Positions 16,544-25,641 are shown, numbered from the stretch's first letter. The stretch: 64,000 nt of DNA from Labrys okinawensis (GCF_002982075.1 NZ_PUEJ01000002.1:496001-560000); one strand, 5' to 3'. Notes: generated from the letters alone by a model not told the origin. Translations and numbers: made by a program.

Positions 16544-18643
16544 TTAGCGCGTGAAGCTCACCACATTGCCGGCATCGACATTGAGGAAGTTGCCGGTGGA
16601 CTTGGCCGAGAGGTCCGAGGCGAAGAAGTAGACGGCCTCGGCGATGTCCTCGGGATAGACCGAACGCTGCAGCAGGGAACGCTTGCGGTAGAACTCCTCC
16701 AGGTCGTCCTCGCCGATCTTGTTGGAGGCGGCGCGCTGCTGGCGCCATTCGCCCTGCCAGATCTTGGAGCCGCGCAGCACGGCGTCGGGATTGACGACGT
16801 TGACGCGGATGCCGTGCGGGGCCCCTTCCAGGGCCATGCAGCGGGCGAGATGGATCTCCGCCGCCTTGGCGGTGCAGTAGGCCGAGGCGCCGGCTGAGGC
16901 GGAGACGCCGTTCTTGGAGGCGATGAACACCAGGGAACCGCCATTGCCTTCGGTCTTCATCAGGCGATAGCCCTCGCGCGCCACCAGGAAATAGCCGGTG
17001 GCGAGGATGGAGATGTTGCGGTTCCACAGTTCCAGTGAAGTGTCCTCGACCGCAGCCGCCGAGGAAATGCCGGCATTGTTGACCACGATGTCGATGCCGC
17101 CATAGCTGCGCGCCGTTTCCTCGAAGGCGGCGATCACGCTGGCCTCGTCGGTGACGTCCATCGCGATGCCACGCACCCTGTCCTTGCCGAACAGCTTGCC
17201 GAAATCGGCGACGGCCGCGTCGAGCGAGGCCTGGTCGATATCAGCCAGCACGGCATTGGCGCCCTCCTGCATCAGGCGGGCGGCGATCGCCCGGCCGATA
17301 CCGCCGGCGCCGCCGGTAACCAGGGCGGTGCGGCCAGCGAGGCCCTTGGGCTTGGGCATGCGCTGGAGCTTGGCTTCCTCGAGCAGCCAATATTCGATGT
17401 TGAAGGCTTCCTGTTCGGGCAGGCCGACATAGGTGTCGACGCCGCTGGCGCCGCGCATCACATTGATGGCGTTGACGTAGAATTCGGCAGCGATGCGGGC
17501 CGTCGCCTTGTCGGCGGCGAAGGAGAGCATGCCCACACCCGGCACCAGATAGATCACGGCATTGGGGTCGCGCATGGCCGGGGAGTCAGGATGCTTGCAA
17601 CGTTCGTAATAGGCGGCGTAGTCGGCGCGATAGGCCTCGATCAGCGTATCGAGCGAGGCGATGGTGGCCTCGATATCGCCGGCGAAGGGGATCACCAGCG
17701 GGCGGATCTTGGTGCGCAGGAAATGGTCGGGGCAGGAGGTGCCGAGCGGCGCGAGCTTGGCGAGCGCGTTCGAATTGACGAATTCCAGCACTTCCGGCGC
17801 GTCGGTGAAATGGCCCGACTTGGCCTGGGCCTTGCCGATGCGGCCGCGGATGGCCGGCATCAGGCGGGTGGCGATGGCGGCGCGCTCGGGGCCGGGCAGG
17901 GAGGTGACCTTTTCGCCCTCGAAGGCCGGCTTGCTGGCCTTGGATTCCAGCCAGTCCGCGGCCTTCTGGATGATGCGCAAAGTGAGCTGGTAGCAGGCCT
18001 TGGCATCGTCATGCCAGGTGAACAGGCCATGGCCGCCGAGCACCACGCCGGTGAGATGGGGGTTCTCCGTGGCCAGCCTGGAGAGCTTCAGGCCGAGGTC
18101 GAAGCCTGGGCGCTGCCAGGGCAGGAATCCGATCTCGCCGCCGAAGATGTCCTTTGTCAGCTTCTCGGCGTTCTGCGAGGCGGCAATGGCGATCACGGCG
18201 TCGGGATGGACGTGATCGACATGGATCTTCGGCACGAAGGCGTGCAGCGGCGTGTCGATGGAGGCCGCCCGAGGATTGAGGTCGAAGGTGCAGTGCGGCA
18301 GATAGCCGACCATCTCGTCCTCGTGCGCGAGGCCGCGATAGAGCCTCTTCAGCGCTTCGAGCTTGTCGAGATAGAGCGTCGAGAAGCCGTCGAGCTTCAT
18401 CGAACCGATGTCGCCGCCCGAGCCCTTGACCCAGAGCACGGTGACCTCCTGACGCGTCAGCGGATCGGCCGCCTTGACCTTGGCGGAAGTGTTGCCGCCG
18501 CCGAAATTGGTGATGCGCAGGTCCGAGCCCAGCAGGTTGGAGCGATAGAGCAGCTTGCCCGGCTCGTCGAGGGAGGCGGCGACCGCGTCGTCCCAGAGAT
18601 CTGTGAGTCGTGCTGAGGCCATGGCGTGCGTTTCCTGTGTCAT
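16544..18643 (-). CDS. rhaD: RhaD: bifunctional rhamnulose-1-phosphate aldolase / lactaldehyde dehydrogenase-type SDR
   Basis: 699 residues with two domains. Residues about 1-400 are a class II aldolase: phosphate-site GGGNTSAK, and zinc ligands in HVDHVHPDAV and VVLGGHGLF. Residues about 430-699 are an SDR with TGGAGGIG, the NNAG motif and the YCTAKAA active site. This fused form replaces separate RhaB/RhaD-type enzymes in rhizobia, cleaving rhamnulose-1-phosphate to DHAP and L-lactaldehyde and oxidising or reducing the latter. It faces away from the DeoR gene across 147 bp that carry four TGAGCGA heptamers, so it is probably repressed by that protein in the absence of rhamnose. Confidence 0.95.
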   Translation of the reverse strand: MTQETHAMASARLTDLWDDAVAASLDEPGKLLYRSNLLGSDLRITNFGGGNTSAKVKAADPLTRQEVTVLWVKGSGGDIGSMKLDGFSTLYLDKLEALKRLYRGLAHEDEMVGYLPHCTFDLNPRAASIDTPLHAFVPKIHVDHVHPDAVIAIAASQNAEKLTKDIFGGEIGFLPWQRPGFDLGLKLSRLATENPHLTGVVLGGHGLFTWHDDAKACYQLTLRIIQKAADWLESKASKPAFEGEKVTSLPGPERAAIATRLMPAIRGRIGKAQAKSGHFTDAPEVLEFVNSNALAKLAPLGTSCPDHFLRTKIRPLVIPFAGDIEATIASLDTLIEAYRADYAAYYERCKHPDSPAMRDPNAVIYLVPGVGMLSFAADKATARIAAEFYVNAINVMRGASGVDTYVGLPEQEAFNIEYWLLEEAKLQRMPKPKGLAGRTALVTGGAGGIGRAIAARLMQEGANAVLADIDQASLDAAVADFGKLFGKDRVRGIAMDVTDEASVIAAFEETARSYGGIDIVVNNAGISSAAAVEDTSLELWNRNISILATGYFLVAREGYRLMKTEGNGGSLVFIASKNGVSASAGASAYCTAKAAEIHLARCMALEGAPHGIRVNVVNPDAVLRGSKIWQGEWRQQRAASNKIGEDDLEEFYRKRSLLQRSVYPEDIAEAVYFFASDLSAKSTGNFLNVDAGNVVSFTR

Positions 18644-18667
18644 TGTTTCCAGACCTTATGAACGCTC

Positions 18668-18778
18668 TCGCTCATGGTCAATCAATATCGCTCACCACAT
18701 GCGCATAATTTGTCGTGCAGTGCAGCAAAATGCGCGTTTTGTTGACATGAATGAGCGAATGGGCAAGGCTGTGAGCGA
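18668..18778. promoter_or_regulatory. Four regularly spaced TGAGCGA heptamers between rhaD and the DeoR gene
   Basis: TGAGCGA occurs at 18752-18758 and 18772-18778 on the plus strand and at 18668-18674 and 18688-18694 on the minus strand. Within each pair the copies start exactly 20 bp apart, and the two pairs face each other. A TTGACA at 18742-18747 lies just before the first plus-strand copy and could be a -35 element for the DeoR gene, though the -10 is weak. DeoR-family repressors bind such short direct repeats, so this is the likely operator for both directions. Confidence 0.7.
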
Positions 18779-18790
18779 ATTGGAGGGGGC

Positions 18791-19573
18791 ATGCACGAAC
18801 AGGAACGCTGGCAGGCCATCGTCAGGCTTGTACAGGAACGCTCGGTGATCTCGGCGCGCGAGCTTGCGGCCGTCACCAGGGCCTCGCCGGCAACCATCCG
18901 CCGCGACCTCACCCATCTTGCCGCACAGGGCATGGTCCGGCGCATGCATGGCGGCGTCCGGGCGCTGGCCTCGCCGGAAGGAAGCACGCTCGAGGCGCGG
19001 CGCTTCGGGGTCAGCCAGGCCCTCAATGCCGGGCGCAAGAGAGCGGTCGCCGAGCGGGCGGCGGCGCTGTGCCGCGATGGCGAATCCATCATCATCAACG
19101 GCGGATCGACCACCTTCCACATGGTCGAGTTCCTGCGGACCTCGCGCCTGCAGATCCTGACCAATTCCTTCCCGATCGCCGCGGCGCTGATGCAGGACAG
19201 CGACAATCGCATCATCCTGCCGGGCGGCGAAATCTATCGCGACCAGAGCCTGATCCTCTCGCCCTTCGACCAGGACTCGATCCAGCACTACACGGCCTCG
19301 AAAATGTTCATGAGCGCGGCCTCGATCGGACCGCTCGGCCTGATCGAGAGCGATCCGCTGATCGCGCGGGCGGAAGCCAAGCTGCTCACGCGCGCGGCCG
19401 ATCTCATCGTCCTGGCGGACTCCTCGAAGTTCGAGCCGCGCGGCTCGATGGCGGTGGCGCCGCTATCGCGTATCCGCCGGCTGATCACCGATGACGGCAT
19501 TCCACCCGCCGCGCGCGACATGCTGGCGGAGGCCGGCGTCGAGGTCGAGATCGTTGTCGTGGATGAGGGCTGA
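18791..19573 (+). CDS. rhaR: DeoR/GlpR family regulator, probable RhaR
   Basis: 260 residues. The N-terminal DeoR helix-turn-helix is clear (RQAIVRLVQE-type start, then SARELAAVTRASPATIRRDL and RMHGGVRAL). The C-terminal sugar-phosphate sensor domain has the DeoRC pattern NGGSTTFHMVEFL, TNSFPIAAAL, LPGGEIYRDQ and VLADSSKFEPRG. In rhizobia the regulator next to rhaD is the DeoR-type repressor RhaR, and the divergent layout here matches. Start: ATG at 18791, preceded by GGAGGGGGC. Confidence 0.88.
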   Translation: MHEQERWQAIVRLVQERSVISARELAAVTRASPATIRRDLTHLAAQGMVRRMHGGVRALASPEGSTLEARRFGVSQALNAGRKRAVAERAAALCRDGESIIINGGSTTFHMVEFLRTSRLQILTNSFPIAAALMQDSDNRIILPGGEIYRDQSLILSPFDQDSIQHYTASKMFMSAASIGPLGLIESDPLIARAEAKLLTRAADLIVLADSSKFEPRGSMAVAPLSRIRRLITDDGIPPAARDMLAEAGVEVEIVVVDEG

Positions 19574-19585
19574 AGGCGGCGACGG

Positions 19586-20245
19586 TCAGGCGGTCACATC
19601 GACCTGCAATCCGGCTGCCTTCCATTCCGGAAAGCCGTCTTCGAGGCGCCGGATCCGATATCCCTTGGTGCGAAGCAGGGCGACGGCCTCGAAGGACAGG
19701 ACGCAATAGGGCCCACGACAATAGGCCACGATTTCCTGGTTCGGCGGCAGTTCGGAAAGACGCCGTTCTAGCTCGTCGAAGGGCAGGTTGAGGGCACCCG
19801 GCAGATGGCCGAGCGCGAATTCGTCCTCCGGCCGCACGTCGAGAAGGGTTATGCTGCCGTCTTCGAGGCGGTCGAGCAGTTCCTCGCGCGAAACCGGTTC
19901 GAGCCGGTCGAGCCGATCGAAATAGTCGGTGACGATCTCGCGCACCTCGGACTGGCTGTGCTCGGCATAGCAGCGCAGGGCCGACAGCAGTTCGAGGATC
20001 GGGCCGTCGCCGAGCCGGTAGAGAACCCGGTTGCCGACGCGCCGGGACTGGACGAAGCCTCCCCGGCGCAGGTGCTGGAGATGCTGGGATGCATTGGCGA
20101 GGGACAGGCCCGTGAGCTGCGCCAATCGTTCGACCGAGCGTTCGCCCTGGGAGGCATGCTCAAGCAATTCCAGCCGATGCGCATGCCCGAGCACCCGTGC
20201 CAGATCTGCAAACTGCTCGAAAAGACGATTCTTTGCACTTGCCAT
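19586..20245 (-). CDS. ArsR-type regulator fused to a rhodanese domain
   Basis: 219 residues. Residues about 10-95 are a winged helix (LARVLGHAHRLELLEHASQG, SLANASQHLQHLRRGGFV, VGNRVLYRL). Residues about 120-215 are a rhodanese domain (LLDVRPEDEFALGHLPGALN) with active-site loop YCRGPYC, so both the catalytic Cys and a second Cys are present. Such fusions respond to sulfur compounds, reactive sulfur or metalloids. Start at 20245 because MASAKNRLFEQF gives the family N-terminus. It is divergent from the MFS gene at 20339, which it may control (inference). Confidence 0.88.
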   Translation of the reverse strand: MASAKNRLFEQFADLARVLGHAHRLELLEHASQGERSVERLAQLTGLSLANASQHLQHLRRGGFVQSRRVGNRVLYRLGDGPILELLSALRCYAEHSQSEVREIVTDYFDRLDRLEPVSREELLDRLEDGSITLLDVRPEDEFALGHLPGALNLPFDELERRLSELPPNQEIVAYCRGPYCVLSFEAVALLRTKGYRIRRLEDGFPEWKAAGLQVDVTA

Positions 20246-20338
20246 TGACAGAATTCTAACATCAGACAAGAATTCAAGCAATTAGTTGAATAGTTGATTT
20301 GTAGCCCGTTCCGATTGCCGATCGAGAGGAACTCGCCC

Positions 20339-21538
20339 GTGTCGTCCGGCCTCCCCATGCATCGGCAGGTTCTCCTGCTTGCCGCGGCCCAAGCATTGTT
20401 TCAGACCGCCTCCGTCCTCGTGATGACGGTCGGAGGCCTTGCCGGCGCGCAGATCGCCACCCGCCCGGAATGGGCGACCATGCCGATTGCGGCCATGTTC
20501 CTCGGGACGGCGCTGACGACCTTTCCAGCATCGATGTGGATGACGCGGGTCGGACGGCGGGCCGGCTTTACCGCCGGAGCGCTCCTCGGCGCGGCGGGGG
20601 GCCTGGCGGCGGCGGCCGGCCTCTGGCTCGGCATGCTCCCGCTGTTGTCGCTGGGCACTTTCCTCGTTGGCGTCTACCAGGCTTTCGCGCAATTCTACCG
20701 TTTCGCGGCCGGCGAGATCGCGGACGAGGCCTTCCGGCCGCGCGCGATCTCGCTGGTGCTCGCCGGCGGCATCGTCGCCGCGCTCGGCGGCCCCACGCTC
20801 GGCCGTCTCGGTGCGCCTTTGCTGGAACCGCATTATGTCGGTTCCTTCCTGCTGCTGACGCTGGTCTCCATGGCCGGTGCCGGCGTGCTTCTCGGCCTGC
20901 ATATCCCCGCTGCGACGGTGGAGGCCGGCAAGACGGCCGCCGGCCGGCCGTGGCGGACCATCGTTTCGCAGCCGGCCTATCTCGTCGCCCTGTTCGGCGC
21001 GGCGACCGGCTACGGCATCATGATCCTGGCGATGACGGCGACGCCGCTTGCGATGGTTCATCACCACCATGATCTTTCCGTCGCCGCGATGGTTATTCAG
21101 CTTCACGTCCTCGGCATGTTCCTGCCATCCTTCTTCACGGGTTCGCTGATCGCGCGTTTCGGTGTGCTGCGTATCATGCTGGCCGGCGTCGTCCTGCTCG
21201 CCGGCCATGTCCTGATGACGTTGAGCGGTGTCTCGTTCGGCTCCTTTGCCTCGGCGCTCGTGCTGCTCGGCATGGGCTGGAACTTTCTCTATATCGGCGG
21301 CACGACCCTGCTGACCGCCACCTATACGGTGGCGGAGAAGGGGCGTGCACAGGCAACGAACGACATGACCATCTTCGTCGTGGGGCTCGTCTGTTCCTTC
21401 AGCGCCGGAGGCCTGCTGCAGGCTTTCGGCTGGCAGACGCTCAACCTGCTGCTGCTGCCCTGGATGGCGATCGCCGGGCTGGCCATTTTGTGGCTGGGTT
21501 GGCGCCGGCGGCGTCTCGAGCCAGCCGCCGCCCCCTGA
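20339..21538 (+). CDS. MFS transporter
   Basis: 399 residues with about 12 predicted membrane helices. The loop 2-3 motif WMTRVGRRAGFTAGALLG is close to the G-x-x-x-D/E-R-x-G-R-R/K signature of the major facilitator superfamily. A partner motif lies in the second half (SLIARFGVLRIMLAG). The substrate is not identifiable. I chose GTG at 20339 because GAGAGGA lies 8 bp upstream; an ATG at 20357 and a TTG at 20294 are alternatives. The divergent ArsR-rhodanese gene suggests export of a sulfur species, metalloid or toxic compound. Confidence 0.85.
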   Translation: MSSGLPMHRQVLLLAAAQALFQTASVLVMTVGGLAGAQIATRPEWATMPIAAMFLGTALTTFPASMWMTRVGRRAGFTAGALLGAAGGLAAAAGLWLGMLPLLSLGTFLVGVYQAFAQFYRFAAGEIADEAFRPRAISLVLAGGIVAALGGPTLGRLGAPLLEPHYVGSFLLLTLVSMAGAGVLLGLHIPAATVEAGKTAAGRPWRTIVSQPAYLVALFGAATGYGIMILAMTATPLAMVHHHHDLSVAAMVIQLHVLGMFLPSFFTGSLIARFGVLRIMLAGVVLLAGHVLMTLSGVSFGSFASALVLLGMGWNFLYIGGTTLLTATYTVAEKGRAQATNDMTIFVVGLVCSFSAGGLLQAFGWQTLNLLLLPWMAIAGLAILWLGWRRRRLEPAAAP

Positions 21539-21595
21539 GATGCGGGCCGAGCGTGGTGGAAAACCCTAGCCGAACCCGGCATTCGATGGGCCTGC

Positions 21596-21678
21596 CCGGT
21601 GAAATTCTTATCAGCCCCGCCCACCAATCGAGGTTGCCAAGCCGGGGGCCCTTTACGCGGAAGGCTCAGGGCAGCAGA
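21596..21678 (+). repeat. Left copy of an imperfect 83-bp direct repeat bounding a 4-kb islet
   Basis: Bases 21596-21678 align with 25642-25726 in the same orientation at roughly 80% by eye; the core ACCAATCGAGGTTGCCAAGC matches at all but one position. The two copies bound the MFS, dioxygenase and LacI genes. The other bases of the gap 21539-21852 hold nothing I recognise. Confidence 0.75.
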
Positions 21679-21852
21679 ATGCCGCGGCATCGGAAAGAAA
21701 AGGGGCATGACGGCAATGGCGACCTCAACCGCATGGCCAAGCACCACGTGCAGACGAGGCCTCCTCCGGCGCCCGATCACAACGAGGCCGGCAATGCCGA
21801 GTTCGCGCTTGCGAACCCGGACCTTTGTCATTCTTCTCGTTCCTATTCCTCG

Positions 21853-23190
21853 CTACGCTACTTGCGCCCGCGCCCGCAGAGTTGTGGCGTCGCTCTCGAG
21901 TTGGTCGACTGCGATATCGTCGCGATAGGTTTCCGGACCCATCCATACGGCATAGGCCGTGCAGAGGCCGAGGAAGATAGAATAGAGCGCTACCGGCCAC
22001 GATGAGCCTGAAGCCCACGACACCATCAAGGTCGCCAATGCGGGTGCTGGGCCGCCGGCGAGAAGCGACCCGAGCTCGCGCGCGAAAGCGAAACCCGAGA
22101 AGCGGCGCGCCGGCCCGAAAAGTTCGGAGAAATATGCAGCCTGTACGCCGAACATCATACCGACCGCTATCTGCGCCAGCCAGAACGCGGCGATCGAAGC
22201 CAGGAACGATTTCGACTCGAGAAGCCAGAAAAACGGGAACGCGATGAGACATCCAAACAACGCGCCGGCGATGTAGACCGGCCGTCGGCCGATGCGATCC
22301 GACAGCGCGGCGAAGCCGATCACGCAAGCTATCTGTACGACATAGCTGGTCATCAGCACGAACAATGATTGATCCTTGGGGAACTCGAGCGTGTTCACCG
22401 CGTAGCTAAGCCCGAATACCGGGAATAAATAGCCAAAGCCGTTCTCGGCAAGACGCGCGCCGAGAACGACGAAGAAGTTGCGCGGTTGCTTGGTCAGGGA
22501 CTCGACGATCGGATTTTTCGATTTCTTTTCCGGCTCGGCGGCAATCGTCTCGAACACCGGTGTTTCATCGATACGGTAGCGCACGAACAAACCGAACGCG
22601 ATGATGACGATGCTGGCCAGGAATGGCAGGCGCCAGCCCCAGTCCATGAATTGCTCTTGCGGCAGTTGCGAGACGAGCCAGAACGCGCTCGATGCCAACA
22701 TCATTCCGAGGCCGACTCCGGCGGGCGCAAATGAGCACCAAAAGCCGCGCTTGCCGACCGGCGCATACTCGGCGAGCAGGATGACGGCGCCCGTATATTC
22801 GGCGCCTGCACCGAAACCCTGCATCAGACGCATGGTGACGAGCAGGATTGGCGCCCAGATGCCGATCTGTTCGTAAGTCGGCAGCAGGCCGATGAGAACT
22901 GTGCCGATGCCGACCATCATCAAGGTGATCAGCAGCACCGGTTTTCGGCCGATGCGATCGCCGAGATAGCCGAAGAACAGGCCGCCGAAAGGGCGAGCGA
23001 TGAAGCCGACGCCGAACGTTGCGAGGGCTATCAGCGTGCCCTTGCCGCCGAAATCGGCAAAAAACAGCTTGCCGAACACCAGTCCGGCGGCCGTCGCATA
23101 GATGAAGAAGTCGTACCATTCGAGCGCAGAGCCGACGCAAGACGCGACAATGACCTTGCGCGGATGCATTTCCATCGCAGCTTTTGGCAT
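21853..23190 (-). CDS. MFS transporter, metabolite:H+ symporter type
   Basis: 445 residues with 12 predicted helices of the MHS subfamily (ProP, KgtP, ShiA). Signatures: the opening ASCVGSALEWYDFFIYATAA, FGYLGDRIGRKPVLL in loop 2-3, and RLMQGFGAGAEYTGAVILLAEY in helix 4. Members take up carboxylates, betaines or aromatic acids by proton symport, and the exact substrate is not readable from sequence. It is transcribed together with the dioxygenase gene 92 bp upstream, so it may import that enzyme's substrate. The LacI-type regulator is divergent from both. Confidence 0.9.
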   Translation of the reverse strand: MPKAAMEMHPRKVIVASCVGSALEWYDFFIYATAAGLVFGKLFFADFGGKGTLIALATFGVGFIARPFGGLFFGYLGDRIGRKPVLLITLMMVGIGTVLIGLLPTYEQIGIWAPILLVTMRLMQGFGAGAEYTGAVILLAEYAPVGKRGFWCSFAPAGVGLGMMLASSAFWLVSQLPQEQFMDWGWRLPFLASIVIIAFGLFVRYRIDETPVFETIAAEPEKKSKNPIVESLTKQPRNFFVVLGARLAENGFGYLFPVFGLSYAVNTLEFPKDQSLFVLMTSYVVQIACVIGFAALSDRIGRRPVYIAGALFGCLIAFPFFWLLESKSFLASIAAFWLAQIAVGMMFGVQAAYFSELFGPARRFSGFAFARELGSLLAGGPAPALATLMVSWASGSSWPVALYSIFLGLCTAYAVWMGPETYRDDIAVDQLESDATTLRARAQVA

Positions 23191-23282
23191 AGAGGATCCT
23201 CCCCGGAGGCATTTGTTTTGTATCGAATGACCGGCGCCTCGTTGGACGCCGGCTGCGCTTTGCGCACTCGCAAGCGGCGCGG

Positions 23283-24203
23283 CTAGGCCGCGCGCCCGGC
23301 CTTCTGATCGGCCTTGGCGAAGGCGCTGACCGCGCCCGCGCTCTTTTGTGTCTTGAAGATCGAGGTCGCATCAGGCGCCGGCGGCAACGGCAGGAGCACC
23401 GGCACGTCTTTCAGGCGCGGGCGCATCGTCTGCTCACCGAAGATGATCCGGCTTTGTACAGTGTCATAGACCTGGCGCTGATTCATGTTGAGGAAGGCGC
23501 CGGCGCCGCCCGCAAGTGGCCAGGCATCTGCTGCGCACATCTCATAGAAACAAATGAGACGCGCCCGGTTCGACACGTTCGGCGCTGACCCGTGCAATGT
23601 GCGGCAATGATGTACTGTCATCGAACCGGCCTTGCCGGTCAGCGTGACGATCTTGTCCTTCTCGAACAGCGGATCACTTGGATCGATCGCGCCGGCGAAT
23701 ACACCGTTGACGAAGTGACTGAGCACCGGGCCCTTGTGTGTGCCTGGTATGACGAGCAGCGGACCGCTTTCCTCCTCGACGTCCTCAAGCATGAGGCCGA
23801 TCGCGAGCACGTCATCATTGGTGTGCGGATAGAACGCCCAGTCCTGGTGCCATTCGACGGCGGCTCCGCCGCCTGGTGCCTTCGTATTGAGCTTCGAGGT
23901 CTGCAAGCGCACGGCTGGGCCGAGAAGGGCTTCCAGCACCGAGCGGAATTTGCTGGATTTCAACACGTCCCAGAACGCCGGCATCTGAATGTGCGGCATC
24001 TTGATGCGCGTCAACTTCGGATTGTCTTTCGAGTGTCCTTCGTCGAGGTCGAACACCTCGTCGCTTACGGATACGGCCCGCGATTGATCGATCTTTTCGT
24101 AGGTCAACCGTCGCAGTTCTTCGAGCTCCTGACCCGTGACGACATCCTCGACAAGGATGTAGCCGTCGTCGTGATAAGCCTGGATCTGGGCTTCGCTGAG
24201 CAT
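23283..24203 (-). CDS. Phytanoyl-CoA dioxygenase (PhyH) family protein
   Basis: 306 residues; Fe(II)/2-oxoglutarate-dependent oxygenase. The iron ligands are complete: HQD in VEWHQDWAFYPHTND, and the distal His in MTVHHCRTLHGSAPN. The 2-oxoglutarate-binding Arg follows in SNRARLICFYEM. Start at 24203, where AGGAGG lies 6 bp before the ATG; upstream codons in the open frame overlap the operator region and are not conserved-looking. It heads a unit with the MHS transporter and sits directly downstream of three palindromes, so it is presumably controlled by the divergent LacI-type regulator. The hydroxylated substrate is unknown. Confidence 0.9.
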   Translation of the reverse strand: MLSEAQIQAYHDDGYILVEDVVTGQELEELRRLTYEKIDQSRAVSVSDEVFDLDEGHSKDNPKLTRIKMPHIQMPAFWDVLKSSKFRSVLEALLGPAVRLQTSKLNTKAPGGGAAVEWHQDWAFYPHTNDDVLAIGLMLEDVEEESGPLLVIPGTHKGPVLSHFVNGVFAGAIDPSDPLFEKDKIVTLTGKAGSMTVHHCRTLHGSAPNVSNRARLICFYEMCAADAWPLAGGAGAFLNMNQRQVYDTVQSRIIFGEQTMRPRLKDVPVLLPLPPAPDATSIFKTQKSAGAVSAFAKADQKAGRAA

Positions 24204-24249
24204 TTTTCCTCCTTCAGGCGCGGCGTTTCTTCGTGAACGGGCCAGCATC

Positions 24250-24291
24250 TGTTTGCGTAAACATGATTGCGCAAACATGTTTGCGATAACA
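24250..24291. promoter_or_regulatory. Three abutting 14-bp palindromes, putative LacI-type operator
   Basis: TGTTTGCGTAAACA (24250-24263), TGATTGCGCAAACA (24264-24277) and TGTTTGCGATAACA (24278-24291) follow each other without gap. Each is a near-perfect palindrome with a central CG, the form of LacI/GalR operators. They lie between the divergent dioxygenase (start 24203) and LacI-type regulator genes. Confidence 0.85.
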
Positions 24292-24377
24292 TCACCTCGA
24301 GTCAAGCGCATTGAGTTGTGCGGAAAAAAATAATACGAGGCGAAGGCGGTCTTTTGCGCGACGATGCGCAGAGCCGG

Positions 24378-25424
24378 ATGGAACGAAAAAAGCGCATGGC
24401 AGCCCCCAAATCACAGCCTAAAACGGACCGCAGGCTCCGTATGGACGATGTGGCGGAACGCGCCGGCGTTTCGCAGATGACCGTGTCGCGCGCGCTGCGC
24501 ACGCCGGAGCTTGTTGCCGTTGCAACGCGGGCCCGCATCGAAGCGGCCATGGCCGAACTGGACTATGTGCCGGACCTGCTGGCCGGCAGTCTTGCTGCAC
24601 GGCGGAGCGGATTGATCGCCGCGGTGGTCTCGACGTTCGAGAACGCGATCTTCTCACAGACCATTGCCGGGCTCACGCGTTGCGTCGAAGCGGCTGGTTT
24701 TTCCATTCTGCTGGGCTCGTCGGACTATTCGGCGACCGACGAGGAGCGTTTGCTGCGTGCGATTCTCGGCCGCCGCCCGGATGGAGTCGTGCTGACCGGC
24801 ACGCTGCATACGCCCCGCGCACGCCGCCTGCTGAGCATGGCCGGCGTGCCTGTCGTCGAGACCTGGGAACTGCCGGCCGAGCCGGTCGACATGGCCGTCG
24901 GCTTCGACAATCCGGCTGCGGGTCGCGCGATGACGATGGCTCTGCATGGCTATGGTTATCGACGCATCGGCTTCATCGGTCCGGGTGACGAGAAGGATCA
25001 GCGCGGCCTGCAGCGGCGCGAGGGCTATCGCACGGCGCTGGCGGCTCTGGGCATGGCACCGCGCGAAGTTGCCGTAGCCGCAGTGGTCGCCGGCATGGAA
25101 AGCGGCCCGGCACTGCTTGATGAGCTGCTGGCCCGTTTTCCCGATACCGATGCGGTGTTTTGCTCGCTCGATGCCATCGCTGCGGGTGTGCTGCTGGCCG
25201 CGCAGCGGCGCGGCATCGCGACACCGCAAGAGCTCGCCGTTGCCGGCTTTGGTGATTTTGCGATCGCCCAGCCTAGCGGCCTCGACCTTACCACTGTGCG
25301 CATCGCCGGGCGTGATATTGGAACGCGCGCCGGTGAATTGGTGCTGGCGCGCATACGCAACGAGACGGTTCCGGTGCGGATCGTCGATATCGGTTTTGAA
25401 GTGGTACGCCGCAGTTCGGCGTAG
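24378..25424 (+). CDS. LacI/GntR-type transcriptional regulator
   Basis: 348 residues. The N-terminal LacI helix-turn-helix is RMDDVAERAGVSQMTVSRAL, and the hinge is DYVPDLLAGSLAARRSG. The periplasmic-binding-protein-like sensor domain then follows with GLIAAVVSTFENAIFSQ, GFIGPGDEKDQRG and DAVFCSLDAIAAGVLLAA. It most resembles GntR-type gluconate repressors within the family, but the effector is unproven. I chose the ATG at 24378; a GTG at 24318 and an ATG at 24396 are also in frame, with no decisive ribosome-binding site. It is the obvious ligand-responsive repressor of the divergent dioxygenase-transporter unit. Confidence 0.88.
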   Translation: MERKKRMAAPKSQPKTDRRLRMDDVAERAGVSQMTVSRALRTPELVAVATRARIEAAMAELDYVPDLLAGSLAARRSGLIAAVVSTFENAIFSQTIAGLTRCVEAAGFSILLGSSDYSATDEERLLRAILGRRPDGVVLTGTLHTPRARRLLSMAGVPVVETWELPAEPVDMAVGFDNPAAGRAMTMALHGYGYRRIGFIGPGDEKDQRGLQRREGYRTALAALGMAPREVAVAAVVAGMESGPALLDELLARFPDTDAVFCSLDAIAAGVLLAAQRRGIATPQELAVAGFGDFAIAQPSGLDLTTVRIAGRDIGTRAGELVLARIRNETVPVRIVDIGFEVVRRSSA

Positions 25425-25641
25425 AGCCGGCTGCTAAATGCCTGCGGTATGGCCGGGACGCTCTTGGCTGATTCAAAGGCAATCGCCAGCAGCGAGCCAT
25501 TCGGGACTATGCATTCGCCTGTTTGGTCGTATGCCTGGATCTGAGCCGGCGCCGCCCCCGAATGCGGTGGGGCGTAGTCGCGGCGTGTGAGAAGTTCGGA
25601 CGGACATGTCTGCATAGCGTTCCGCACCGAAGGCCATTGTG

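Noticed and set aside
21322..21831. Minus-strand open frame over the end of the first MFS gene and the left direct repeat
   Set aside because: It overlaps a real gene and has no recognisable domain; the right-hand repeat copy does not keep the frame.
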